The position numbers were made by a program, and so were the translations under genes. Source: Megamerina dolium (Eukaryota > Arthropoda > Insecta > Diptera > Megamerinidae). Taken from it: a DNA stretch of 64,000 nucleotides. The DNA lies in NCBI GenBank assembly GCA_963854835.1, contig OY978528.1:38989960-39053959 (forward strand), given 5' to 3'. Positions 17,160-28,270 of this stretch are shown here, in pieces (position 1 is the first letter of the stretch; each line of letters opens with the position of its first letter). The notes beneath the pieces were generated by a model, which saw nothing but the letters and a program-made list of their open reading frames with translations, did not search any database and was not told the origin of the DNA.

Positions 17160-17445
17160 TTTCGATCGATCTCGGTCGATCTTCTATTTTTTATATTATT
17201 ATTTATATTATTATTATTAAGGTTATGAAGATCTTTTGTGCAGCCTTATTCCCTAACCAGCAGATCTTAGGACTATTTATAAATCTTGTCACTGCTGTGG
17301 GATTGATTATAACTAGGTCACTGGGAACTATGAATCCGTTGCTTATGTGGATTAGTCTGCGTCTAGCCACAGCTGGGCAATTGCAAACAACGTGTTCCGC
17401 TGTTTCCTGCTCTTCAAGACAGAGTCGACAGAGATAGTTGCTGCA
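17160..17445 (-). pseudogene. 3' end of an I/LOA-type non-LTR element with (TAA)n-like tail
   Basis: On the minus strand, about 17445 to 17225 reads a C-terminal cysteine-rich block (YLCRLCLEEQETAEHVVCNC and then PAVARRRLIH) of the kind that ends the RT protein of I/LOA/Jockey-type LINEs. It is followed by a TAATAATAATA-rich tail at about 17215-17190. That tail type is seen in I-like elements. The fragment is only ~280 bp. Confidence 0.6.
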
Positions 17446-17449
17446 CCTG

Positions 17450-18186
17450 TAAATTCCGCATCTCCTACTGCTTCAACCTCAGGGCTTGCTCCCTCAGCAG
17501 TGGCACCTTCAGTTATTCCACCCTCCGTTAAACCTTCTGCTCATCCATTGCCATTATCAATGTCTTCAGATGCTCCTCCAGGAGTGACCTAAGAAGAAAG
17601 GTGTTGTTCATGACGACGCAGATGAACCTGTTTCTTCAGACACTTCGAGAGAACTCTAACGCAAATGAAATAGTGGGTGCTTTTGGATGGTCCCGCGAGC
17701 TACGTCAGCAATTCTGCTGTACTTAGCGAACTATGCTCTGGTGATTTAATTGATACAGGATATTATGGTGTAGGAAAGAGACGCATATATACCTATGGAA
17801 AAATCCAGTGCTATATAAAAATCTGTCATGAAATTAAACTAGTTTCTCTGTTTATAGTGCCTGATGGCCTTCTGCCCGCAAATATTCTTATTAGAGGAGA
17901 CTTGCTCTACCAGTTCCATATTGGATTATATATGTGTCGCTTTCCGGATGCTTTAAACTGTAATAACCTAACTGTAGCAGCTTAACTTAAGCCCTTTTGA
18001 TATACTTAGTGAATTCTCTGCATTAGCTGCTTGTATTGTAGATGCAAAAGAAGATTTTGATATAAATTCTTGTCTTGGTTCAGAATGGCGCTTTAAAATT
18101 GAGTTAGTAATCAAAAAAGCATACATAGAATTTGACCAGTCTTCAGTGTTGGCTCCTGAGTACAAAACGAGTATTAATTTAATTAG
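17450..18186 (+). pseudogene. Ty3/gypsy relic, gag end and protease region
   Basis: On the plus strand, 17450-17590 gives a Pro/Ala/Ser-rich stretch. 17677-17985 gives a protease-like region (KIQCYIKICHEIK, VPDGLLPANILIRGDLL) with the LIGRDLL-type ending of gypsy proteases. The coding trace continues in another frame to about 18180 (FDILSEFSALAACIVDAKED). The element then breaks at a T run at 18187 and resumes with RT at 20931, so one LINE insertion splits it. Confidence 0.65.
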
Positions 18187-20930
18187 TTTTTTTTTTTTTA
18201 ATACTAAGAATTTATTGAATCTTTCTACCATTCGTAAAAACTCACAATAAGTATTAAAATCTTACAAACTAACTTAACAATTTGTTGAGTCGCGAGGTTT
18301 AGCAATTACACAACGTATTCAGTGTGTCATTTCTTTTTAGTCATCGATGGCCTTTGCTCAGAAACAATTGCCTAGCAAGGGGATTCAGATGGTTGTGTAA
18401 TTTTTGAATGTAGCTTCTGCAGAAATTGTGGGTACATTCAAATCTCGATGGATGTTAACGTTCCTCATATACCAAGGCGCGTTTACAATAATTCTCAGTA
18501 TTTGGATTCTATTCGCTGCAATTTTTCGATATTTGAGGGAGATGCGGTGCCCCATAACTGAATACCATAAGTCCAGATTGGCTTCAAGATTGCTTTATAT
18601 AATAGCACTCTGTATTCGAGATTCAACTTTGAGCTTTTGTGTAACAGCCACCATAACTGATTAATTTTAAGCTTGATCTGAGTTTTCTTTGCCTCTATGT
18701 GATTATTCCAGGTCAGCCTTCTGTCGATGTGAATACCCAAGTACTTTGTTGAAGAACATTGTGGAACTGATTGGCCATTTATTTTAAGTGGTGGGACATG
18801 TATCTAGCCTTAGTATGAAGGTTACATGTACGCTCGTTGATTCATTGACTTTTATGCTCCATTTTTCTAACCAGATTTCGAGAGAATCGACATGAGTCTG
18901 CAGGAGTTTAGTAGCTTCAATGCGGTTAGAGCGAGAGCACAATATTGCCGTATCATCAGCAAAGGTCGATATGAAGGTCCTTATTGTGCCGTGCTGTTTT
19001 CTAAATCCAAACTGATGTTGTGGAATGAGTTTGTTGAGGTTAATAAATGGAGTTATATTCATGACAAGTAGCTTTTCGAATACTTTAGAGAGTAGAGGCA
19101 GGAGGTTTTTATTTTTAAGGGTTGCTTTAACTTTCGAGTCCAGTGCTGTAGCTGCACTGATTCAGATTCGATGATCTGAATTCTTGCCATTGCCTTCGGA
19201 GTCTTCTTTTCTGTCTTACTAGCAATTCAATGTCGGCTGGTGTGTATAGTTTGATTGCTTGTATACTATTGTGCAGATGGCTGAGCTGAGAGCTAATGAG
19301 AGCAACTGGTTGAATTTTTCGAGTGCTGAGTCTACATCGTGTCCATTTCTTAATACAGTACTTAGAGGAAGATGGGAATTTACATATTTCTTGAATTACA
19401 ACAAGTCTATTTTCTTTCTAACGCAATTGCCTTGGGGGCTTGGTGATTTTATGGATATTATCGTGGGTCAGTGATCAGATGAGAGATCATAATTACACTC
19501 TGTGGAGATATTTTCCATCTGCAAACCTTTGGCGACTCCCAAGTCTATGAGATCGGGTATCTTTCTCTTGTCCGTCAGCCAATATCGGTTGACCATTTGA
19601 GATTACATCGCAACCGTGGTTAGTAATGATTGAGCATAGTCTCTTGCCTTTTGGAGTTATTAATCGGGAGCCCCAGTGTGTGTGTTTTGCGTTGAAATCG
19701 CCAGCGACCAAGAATTTGTTACCAAGAGTTGAGAAAAATTCTTTATATTCCTGTTCGGTAACACTGTATCTTGGGGGGCAGTATATCGCAGATATTACTA
19801 GCTTAGAGATGTACTCTTCCAGACATATAGACGTTGCTTGCAAGTAGACTCTACTGAAATCTTCGGGAACATTATGTTTTCTTCTGTTTTTTATCAATAT
19901 GGCAGTTCCTCCTCGTGCCTCGCGGATGATTTGTGGTGTACAGTTTGTAATGTGGTATTCGGTAGCAATTTTTGTCAGTGAAATGGGTCTCAGATATCAT
20001 CATTATGTCGATCTGGTTATATTCAAGGAATTGAATTAGCTCCAAACGGTGCTGGCTTAAGCCGTTGTCGTTCTAGTGGCATATCTTGAGACGACTCATG
20101 GTCTGGATAGCAATGTTTGGAGTAACATCGATTGGTTTTTCATCATTTCATACATCATTGTTTGCATTGAGTTTATGAATTGGTTCATATTCTGGATTAA
20201 TGTTTGAATCAAATGTTCAAGGGTACTTGGTTGTTGGGTGGGCAGTGAGTGCTTCTGCTCATTATTTACATTGCTTTGTTGGTGTGAGCTTTGCTTTAAA
20301 ACACTAGCGTATGAATTGGTTTGATTATTTTTTGGGATTGCAGAGAAGAATTGTGTTGCATCAAGATTTTGTCACTTACTTGAGTTGGCTATCTGAGTTT
20401 GCTCAACTGGTTTTAGAGGTTGTTTGCTAGCGGAGAAATTTAGTTTTAGGGTTGTATATACTGGGCAACCTCTATAATTTGCGGTGTGATTACCTCCACA
20501 ATTGCTGCATTTTTTCATGCTAGCATCGCCTATAGACTTTGGGCATATGTTTGATTTATGAAGATCTCCACAAATCACAAAAACAGCTGGCAGGGTACAA
20601 TATGTCTTAGTATGTCCATATTCTTGGCAGTTGCTGCACTGAGGAGGTCCATTTCTCTTATGGGGTTCTTCGATTATGATTTTGCGATGCAATAAATATC
20701 GAATTTTATATATGAGGTGTACTTCACCTTTTTTTAGGGTTTTTGTTTCAGGCTGAAGCTCAATGCGATATAACGGTTGAGGTATATTGCTCTTGTTGAG
20801 AATGTTGAATACTGTTTTGGCTTGAAACCCTTCTTCCCGAAGGGCGAGTTTGATTTCGTTAATATCAACGTTGGGTTCGACGCCTTTGAGTACAACGATT
20901 AAGCCCTTAGTACTTTTTAGCTGATATGCT
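18187..20930 (-). pseudogene. Jockey-like non-LTR retrotransposon, 5'-truncated, inserted into the gypsy relic
   Basis: Minus-strand pieces appear in LINE order. First comes an ORF1 (Gag) end with CCHC knuckles (CSNCQEYGHTKTYC, CSNCGGNHTANYRGC) at 20372-20930. Then an endonuclease block (VISAIYCPPRYSV, LVAGDFNAKHTHWGS) at 19493-19897. Then RT pieces (HQFGFRKQHGT, FADDTAILC) at 18784-19062, and the RT C terminus (GIHIDRRLTWNNHI, YGIQLWGTAS) at 18495-18740. The 3' end is the poly(A), seen as a T run at 18187-18200. Frames are broken, and motifs between GFRKQHG and FADD are deleted. The reading frame starting with MSKNCC at 20974 crosses the 5' junction into gypsy sequence and is not a real start. 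Confidence 0.78.
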
Positions 20931-23160
20931 GAAAAACGCGAAGTTCGAAATATTGCACAGCAGTTTTTAGACAAAGGTGTTATAAGATCAAGCCACTCGC
21001 CCTATGTCTCGCCGATAGTTCTAATCAAGAAGAAAAATGGTGAAACAAGGATGTGCGTAAACTATAGATCCCTTAACAAGTTGACAGTTAGAGATAACTA
21101 TCCATTGACATTGGTTGAAGACTATCTCGAATATTTGGGACACTAAGACTACTTCACTTTACTTGACCTTAAGAGTGGGTTCCACCACGCTTCTATTGAT
21201 GATAATTCTCTCAAATACACTTCATTTGTTACACCCGAAGGTCAATTCGAATATGTGCGTATGCCTTTCGGCCTTAAGAATGCGCCTTCCGTTTTCCAGC
21301 GATTTATTAGTTTAATACTTAAGGAATTTATAGACAGCAATAAAATTATAGTATATATGGATGACATTTTAATTGCTAGTGCAACTCTTTTCGAGCACCT
21401 AGAGTTACTTCAGCAACTTTTACATTGTATAATAAACATAAAATGGGCTTGTTCTACAACTTACCAAATACAAGTTTGCTTATTCACGCATTGAGTACTT
21501 AGGCTACGAACCGTCATCTGAAGGAATCAGCCCGGCAGACATCATTTAAAGGCCATTCACAATTATCCTTCCCCTAAAAATCAAAGAGAGCTTCAGTCAT
21601 TCATCGGTTTATGTTCATACTTCAGAAAATTTATTTCAGGTTTTTCTCAGACAGCTTTTCCGCTTTACCAGCTTCTCAAAAAGGATAGTAAATTTGTCTT
21701 TGACACAGCTTGTTTAAAGTCTTTTGAAAAACTTAAGAATGAGCTAATCAACTCTCCAGTCTTAGCTGTTTATGATCCAAATAAAAAAACGGATTTTCAT
21801 TGCGATGCTAGTAAGTTGGGCTTTGGGGCAGCACTTACAGTGTCAAGGTGACAAAAATTCCATTCCGTAGCATATTTTTCAAAAACTACCCGTCCAGTTG
21901 AAATGAATAATCATAGTTTTGAGCTGAAACTTTAGCGATTGTGTCTGCTTTACGTCGGTTCCGGGTCTACTTAGAAGGCATACCATTCACGATTGTGACA
22001 GATTGTAATTCATTGACTATGACTTTAGCAAAGAAAGATGTGAATCCCAAGATTGCTCATTGTTCTCTTGAACTTGAGAATTATGATTATCGAATTAAAC
22101 ATTGAGGAGGGCATGCAATGGGACATGTTAATGCTCTCAGTCGTTTACATACAGTTAGCGCCATCACTTCAGTAGATGTAGACTTTCAGTTGCGAGCTAC
22201 ACAAAATCGCGACCTAACATTGGATAGATTAAAGCAAACGTTAGAGGAAGTAGAGCTATCCAATTAAGAGATGGTGGATGGTATTATCTTCATGAAAGAT
22301 AAGAATGGTAAACTCTTGTTTTATGTACCAAAAGAAATGAAGGCGAATTTAATCCGACACATACACGAGAAGATTGGTCACTTAGAAGCAACAAAGTGTT
22401 ACGATCAATACGCGTACATTATTGGTTCCAAGCGATGAAGGAAAGATAGAAAATTTTGTTAAGAATTGTGTGCAGTGTATATTGCATTCTGCTCCAATTA
22501 GAAAAATAGAACGCTCACTCTTCAGTATCCCTAAGCACCCCCTTCCATCTCACATGATTCACTTAGATATCTTTTGTCCCCTTCCTGCCCTTCAGTCTAA
22601 AAGAAAGCATCTCTTGGTTGTAGTCAAGCTTTTACTAAGTATGTTCGGTTGTATCCTACAAATACAACGAGCACTAAAGAAGTGTGTGCCGCCTGGTTAA
22701 TTACTTTAGCACGCATTATTACCGACAGGGGAAGTTGTTTTACGTTCTTAGAATTTCAGAGCTATTTAAGTGAAAAAAATATTACACATGTTAAAGTTGA
22801 AGTGGAGTCACCTCAGGCAAATGGTCAAGTACAGTGGGTTAATAGGGTCCTTAAGAACATGTTAGTTTGGTTTCAGAGCCCATTCAGCACACAGACTGGC
22901 ACCGACGTCTATCAGATGTTGAATATGCTTTAAATAATTCAGTTCATCGATCCATTGGCACTACGCCCAAAAGTGGATCCATTAACTCAACACCTGGAAG
23001 ACAAGGATTTGAGCTTTAGCTGTTCAGATTTAGAAGAAATACGCTCCATGACGTTGAAGGCTGTCAGATCACTCAGATTCCTTACAATGGAGTAGTCGAA
23101 GCTGAACGTGTCAGACTTTGGAGAACAGCTGATAGCCTTGATAATCGGCTGTCTTCGTAA
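20931..23160 (+). pseudogene. Ty3/gypsy relic, RT-RNase H-integrase part
   Basis: The plus strand continues the element interrupted at 18187. RT has DKGVIRSSHSPYVSP, FTLLDLKSGFHHA, VRMPFGLKNAPSVFQRF and the catalytic YMDDILIA near 21354. RNase H (FHCDASKLGFGAAL) lies near 21796. Integrase follows, with the zinc-binding region near 22350-22480, ITDRGSCF near 22720 and SPQANGQVQWVNR near 22810. In the last motif the catalytic Glu of the usual GQVERxN is replaced. There are many stops and frameshifts. No LTRs were recognised. Confidence 0.8.
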
Positions 23161-24055
23161 CACTTAGGTTATTTATAAAATATTTATTAGTAACATTATT
23201 TATAAGTTAAATGGAACTTAGTTTCTAATGATCGAGCCGATCAAAATGTCAGGTCTACCGAGCTGTTGATTATTTTGTATAATACTTAAAAATGCAACCA
23301 TGCAAAAAAATATTTTTTGGTTATCGATAGAAATAATGTTATCGAAAATTTTTTTGATAATCTTTCTTTTCCTTTTTCTATTCGGACATTTATTAAACGA
23401 ACACACTTTTGTAAGAAGCTACTAAAAGACTTACTAAAAAAGTAAAGAAATAAAGAATCGGAACAGAAATGTTTCCAGTTGTAATACTTGATAACATTTG
23501 TCAAATTATATTAATATAATACATTTGTTTGCTGTAGAACATCATAAAAGCATTTGCGTACATAAACCCATAAATCCACATTTTTAATATATCTTTTCTT
23601 ACTTATAAATTTTGGTTTTTCCTTTTATCATTGGTTAAATTTTAGATTTTGTACCACACGCCATAGTCCATTGGTTTATCCGTGCAAAATCAAAGTACAC
23701 TTCTTTTTCGTGTTTGTCGAAGTACTACCACTTTTAATAAGTAGGCATTGATTAGATTCACAGCTGATGATAGAATAAGACAAATATCGAAATTGAGAAA
23801 TATCGAATACTCTAAAAATATCGAATTTCTATAGAGTCTGCATTTTTATACAAAGAAATTTCAAATATACAATAGTTTTATTTAATGAAGAATATTTATA
23901 TTTAAAATAAAAAATAAGTATACGTATGCTTCAAAACAAAGAAGGAGGGGTAATACATATATAATCTACATTATAAAATTGAAATGATCGATAATTTATT
24001 AGTACTGATTTGTACATCACTTGGTGTGGTTTTATAACAGAAAAGTAACATAGAG
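23161..24055. other. Non-coding interval upstream of mRpS6
   Basis: AT-rich with no gene. The last 280 bp hold the motif cluster at 23783-23825 and a GATCGATAAT site near 23986. The left part may include an LTR remnant of the gypsy relic, but nothing definite can be matched. Confidence 0.45.
23783..23825. promoter_or_regulatory. Three AATATCGAA repeats upstream of mRpS6
   Basis: The nonamer AATATCGAA occurs at 23783, 23799 and 23817, spaced 16 and 18 bp, about 230-270 bp before the mRpS6 start codon. It resembles half of the DRE core TATCGATA. A closer match, ATCGATAA, lies near 23987-23994, about 65 bp before the ATG. A DREF-type housekeeping promoter is an inference. Confidence 0.35.
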
Positions 24056-24558
24056 ATGCCTTCGTACGAGTTAGCTTTCATCCTGCGGCATATGTCCAGG
24101 GTGAGTGTTTCTAAATTTATGAATTAATGCAATTGGAAGTATAAATATTTAATTTTTAGCCAGAAACGATGTCCGTATTGAAACGAACAGCCGAAGCTAT
24201 TCTTGACAGGGGAGGTATAATCAGAAAATTGGAAAATCTTGGAGCACGCGCGCTACCACATAAAGTCAGTGAACATGGTGTTGTCCATCGTGAAGGCAGC
24301 TACTTTAATATTGTCTTTGATACCGCGCCGACAAAAATCGCAGACCTAAAGGAAGAATTTGGCCGGGATATTGATATCATTAGACGGCACATATTCAGGG
24401 TAGAAGAACCAGAACAATATGAATGCACATTGTATGAGGAAATGTTGCCGCCTGCATACCGCAAAGACGTTCAAGAAATGATTGAAATCGGTAAACGTAA
24501 ACAGAAGCTTAAATATAATTATAACTCTGGGCTAGATTATTATCCGTTTCAGAAATAA
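24056..24558 (+). CDS. mRpS6: Mitochondrial ribosomal protein bS6m (mRpS6)
   Basis: Exons 24056-24100 and 24160-24558 are separated by a 59-bp intron (donor GTGAGT, acceptor TTTTTAG) and give 147 residues. The N terminus MPSYELAFILRHMSRPETMS, most of which is in exon 1, matches the start of bS6m proteins, whose first beta strand begins at once after Met. The conserved AILDRGGIIRKLENLGARALPHK and the RDIDIIRRHIF segment follow. The protein is part of the small subunit of the mitochondrial ribosome and has no long cleaved presequence. Starting at the later ATG at 24169 would remove the first strand. An AATAAA overlaps the stop at 24554-24559. The gene converges on IntS7, with 126 bp between the two stop codons. 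Confidence 0.96.
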
Positions 24559-24667
24559 ATGTACGTTATTAGAAAATATATAATATATTTAAGTAGAGAA
24601 CATGAGTTCTTAATTTTAATAGAAATCAATATATATGTAGCACAGTGGGTAAAAACGTCATGTATAC

Positions 24668-24673
24668 TTTATT
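24668..24673 (-). terminator. Poly(A) signal AATAAA for IntS7
   Basis: TTTATT on the plus strand reads AATAAA on the minus strand, 11 bp past the IntS7 stop codon. It is the nearest canonical signal. Confidence 0.6.
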
Positions 24674-24684
24674 TTGAATATACT

Positions 24685-27600
24685 CTAGAATCGACGAGTT
24701 GCTTGCCCTGCTTGCGATGTCGATGGTATTGCTTTGGTGGGATCGTCTAATACGCGTACCATCATCGAGTTTTTAGGACCTGTACACCAAGTGATGCCAT
24801 TTTCATCAATGACATACGTCTCCAATGTAACCTGCCATTGCCCTCCACTTGAGATTGGTAGTAGGAAACTGCCCGACAGGAAGTCACGTTGCGGTTTCAC
24901 TACTTGCGTTAAGGTCGCGACATCATTAGTGTTCGATTTTGACGTATCGCCCGGTGTACGTGATACAATCAATTGGGATGTTAAATTCAATTGTACTGAA
25001 TCCACTCTACGAAATAGAGACTGCTTTTTGCCGTAGTGTTGTATAACTCCCTCAACCTTAATAACTAGATTACTACCCGATTGCACAATAACCGGTTCAC
25101 CGGGACTTCGGGGCTGTGGACTAACCGATAACTTGATTTGTGTAGATTGTAAAATTTGAAAAAAATAACGTGGCATACAGAGCGGAGTCTTCGTTATAAG
25201 TTCAATTTCTGCCATAATTACTTCTAAATGACGGTTACTGATGGTTTTGGCATTACTCGCTTCCTTTGGTAAACTTTTCGCCATAACTTCCATTCGGCGA
25301 CAACAGACAGCAAAGTATCGAGTCTCTGGATACTGGCCATTGGTAAGAAATGTGGGTGGCTCCGAGGGTGTCGCATAGCAAATTTTCTCTACAACAAAAG
25401 CCAACAATGCGCATTGGTATTCGGCAATTTCTAGAAATTCCAATGTTACCGGATCGGCGTCGAAAGCGGATTTATATAAACGCGAGTAGGACTCCTCGCA
25501 ACCTTTTAATGCTTTAACAAGTTTTCGTAATTGATTTGTGACATGGCCAAACTTTTGTAGATAATCTCGCGAGTTCTGAGCCAAACTGCCCGCTATAGCA
25601 GGTGGTGGAACGATAATTTGAGCATTCTTCATTGTCACAGCCATGTGTAAGGTTTGCAAAAATTGTGCTCGCAGCTTGATAAATTCCAACTGAAACGACA
25701 ACGGATTAACTGCAGAGGAACTAGCTCGTAAGCTGGCTAAGGCTTGCCAATAAAGGTTAGTAGCTGCTTCCAGCCGATGCATCAGAGCCATTGGTTTAAA
25801 ATTCTCAGTGGTAGCCATAATACGTGGTTCACAATCAGCATAATGGTTATACATAATTTCATATTCTACGCTGTAATTGAGGATGCATTCGGCTTGGCCC
25901 ATTTGTGTTAGGCCAACAAGGAAAAAGTGAAGTTTATCAACAATAGTTGAATGTGATATCTTCGAAAAGATGTGTACTGCCAAGTAGTGTTGCCCATATC
26001 TGGCAGCCGAACGCGCCATACGGTACTGCGTCCAGCCGTCTGTATTGGTGCAACAATTTTCAAAACAATCTGTAACTTCTTTCGGAACAAAACAGCCAAT
26101 CATAACTTGCAGAGCAACGGCCACAAGAATTTCCACAGTATGAAGTTGCTCCTGCTTGGTTTCAGCTTCCGTAATGGACTTTAATTTGTGTAAAATCAAT
26201 GGCAGACGCTCCAACATGGGATTTACCTACCAAAGAAACAAACAAAATATTTAGACCAATATACATTGCAAAAGGGCGCATTTCTACCTTTGACGCTGGC
26301 ATAGATTCATCCGTTTCCATAGCACCCTCATCCAATCGTGGTGGTACTACAAATTTCTGCAATTGAAAGTGCGAACAAAGTGCTCCAAGCGCATCACACA
26401 TTACTTCTGCATTACTGGCTGGATATTCCACATCATCACTAAGCAGATTAGCTATCATAGAAACAAAGCGAGTACCAAAATCAGAGTTAACACTTGCAAT
26501 CCGTATGCCGCAGGAAAGAATTTTGCGTAAATCGCGGGCATGCTCCTTTTCACCCACGGTACAATATAGCAGACCCTCCATATGGAGATTAACTACCTCC
26601 ATTATATTCGTAAGTTTATGTTTCTGATCTTCACCGGCATAGGCCACTAAAGCCGCTAGAATAGCCATAGCTTGGCTAGCTGTGCCGTATTCCTTCTGAC
26701 AGATGCAAGGAATACATAGCTCAATAAGAGCACTCTGTTGTTCATTTAGCAACACGTGGCACGTTAGTGGCCAATTGCTAAGCTTAAGCAAAATGCTCAA
26801 AAACAGATACTGTTCACGTGGATCAGTACACTCCTGTGCTTTTATTATAAGGCAACTTATTGCAGTTTTTGGCCAAGCGTGAACACACTGCGTGTCGGCC
26901 AATGTCATCAGTGACTTTAGAACTTGGCTGCGAACTGCTTTCCGGGAATCTTGCAGAAATTCAAGTAATATATTAACTTGATCCGGTACACCAGTCATGG
27001 TACGAGCTGATAGCTGGGTCAAAGAATCGAGAATAGCGACGACAAAACTTTCCGCCGGGTACTTGGGAAGTAGATTCACACATAATTCCTTCACCATTGC
27101 AGCTGTGTTCGCATCATGATGCATGTGCCGTAGCACTGGAATCAACTGTAGTTTCATCGGCAATGGAATCTGTAGAGATTCTATCATATCGGAAATTTTA
27201 GCGCACATGCTGATGGCAAACGAACGTGATTGCGAGGCAAATTGTCCACTCGCGTAAATAGCAGCCTCCACTTCAACGGAATCGTGACTATCGAGAGCAC
27301 GCCGTATGGCATGATGAACTTGTTGTTTTTCCGGAATCACGCGTGATACCGCACCCAATGTTCGCAATGTTAAAGCACGCGCTACTGGATCATTTGAGTG
27401 TATAACCATGAATATTCGTTTAACGAACGCATCTATATTTAGTATTTTATCCAAATGGTTCTCACTTTGTTGACATACGCGTAAAACCCAAAAACGCAAA
27501 AGGTTCGATCCGTTCCAAAAGAACTCAGCCAATTTCAGAAATGACGAATTTATTAAGATGGGAAATGGATATTTCTCAAACAGACGAGGGAAACGAACAA

Positions 27601-27739
27601 TGGCTTCACATTGTACACCTTGCTTGGTTGAACGGAGTCCTTTGTCGAGTTCAGTCAACACCGAATTTGCGTCCTGCTCCGATTCATTGAGAAAGTTTTC
27701 GTTGAAAATATTCACACGTACTCCGGATAATGTAGCCAT
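24685..27739 (-). CDS. IntS7: Integrator complex subunit 7 (deflated in Drosophila)
   Basis: Two exons, 27739-26288 and 26226-24685, join in frame across a 61-bp intron (donor GTAGAA, acceptor TTTGGTAG). They give 997 residues, close to the size of fly and human INTS7. The N-terminal half is an alpha-solenoid of ARM/HEAT-like repeats: ELDKGLRSTKQGVQCEAIVRF, ILNIDAFVKRIFMVIHSNDP, LDSHDSVEVEAAIYA and LRHMHHDANTAAMV are all near-verbatim family signatures. The C-terminal half has INTS7-specific segments such as WYWQALASLRASS-like and SPQPRSPGEPV. Integrator is the nuclear RNA-polymerase-II-associated complex that cleaves snRNA 3' ends and attenuates nascent mRNAs. The start is the first Met, 531 bp from the divergent nbs start. 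The gene looks intact. Confidence 0.97.
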
Positions 27740-28270
27740 AATTATAAATTTATTATTATTATCGTAAATAACATGCCGGCACTGTAAAATGCAATCAATT
27801 CTTTAATAGGAATGGACCGATACGACAACACGTTCGATAGTTTCGCTTCGATATGAAATATTTGAATGCAATTGAGTCAGTGCTGCCAGTATGGTTTATT
27901 GTTACTATTGCGAAAACTTTTCGTTCTTGAACGATAAGACGACTGGTTCTACACAATCAATTCAAATATCATTAAATTTTAAATTGGGGTTTCAATTCAC
28001 AAAACTCGATAAAGTTACGTACAAAAATATTAAAAATTTCACAACTTGACGCAACATTTAACTCATTCACTAGTTAACATTTCCTTGCAAGCATAGCTTA
28101 CAAACAATTTTTGGCAACAACTTTCAAAAACTTATCAGCTGTTAAACGCTTTGCAGTACATTGAATTAAGTGTGAAGAGTCACAGCAGAGTGTGTTTGTA
28201 ACTTCTTATTGAAAGGAAAAGTCGACAAAAATATATTTTTTATTGGTATTGTTATAATTTGTTTGATAAA
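27740..28270. promoter_or_regulatory. Divergent promoter region between IntS7 and nbs
   Basis: 531 bp separate the two start codons, which point away from each other. There is no obvious TATA box near either start. GATAC, TTCGATAG and TTCGATATG phrases near 27815-27855 recall half DRE sites. A housekeeping bidirectional promoter serving a snRNA-processing gene and a DNA-repair gene is likely but inferred from layout. Confidence 0.5.

Noticed and set aside
16973..17437. 154-codon plus-strand frame
   Set aside because: Antisense to the R4-like and I/LOA-like LINE fragments; low-complexity middle.
20931..20974. Met start of the Jockey-like ORF1 at 20974
   Set aside because: The first ~15 codons are antisense to the gypsy RT region, so the frame only appears to start there.
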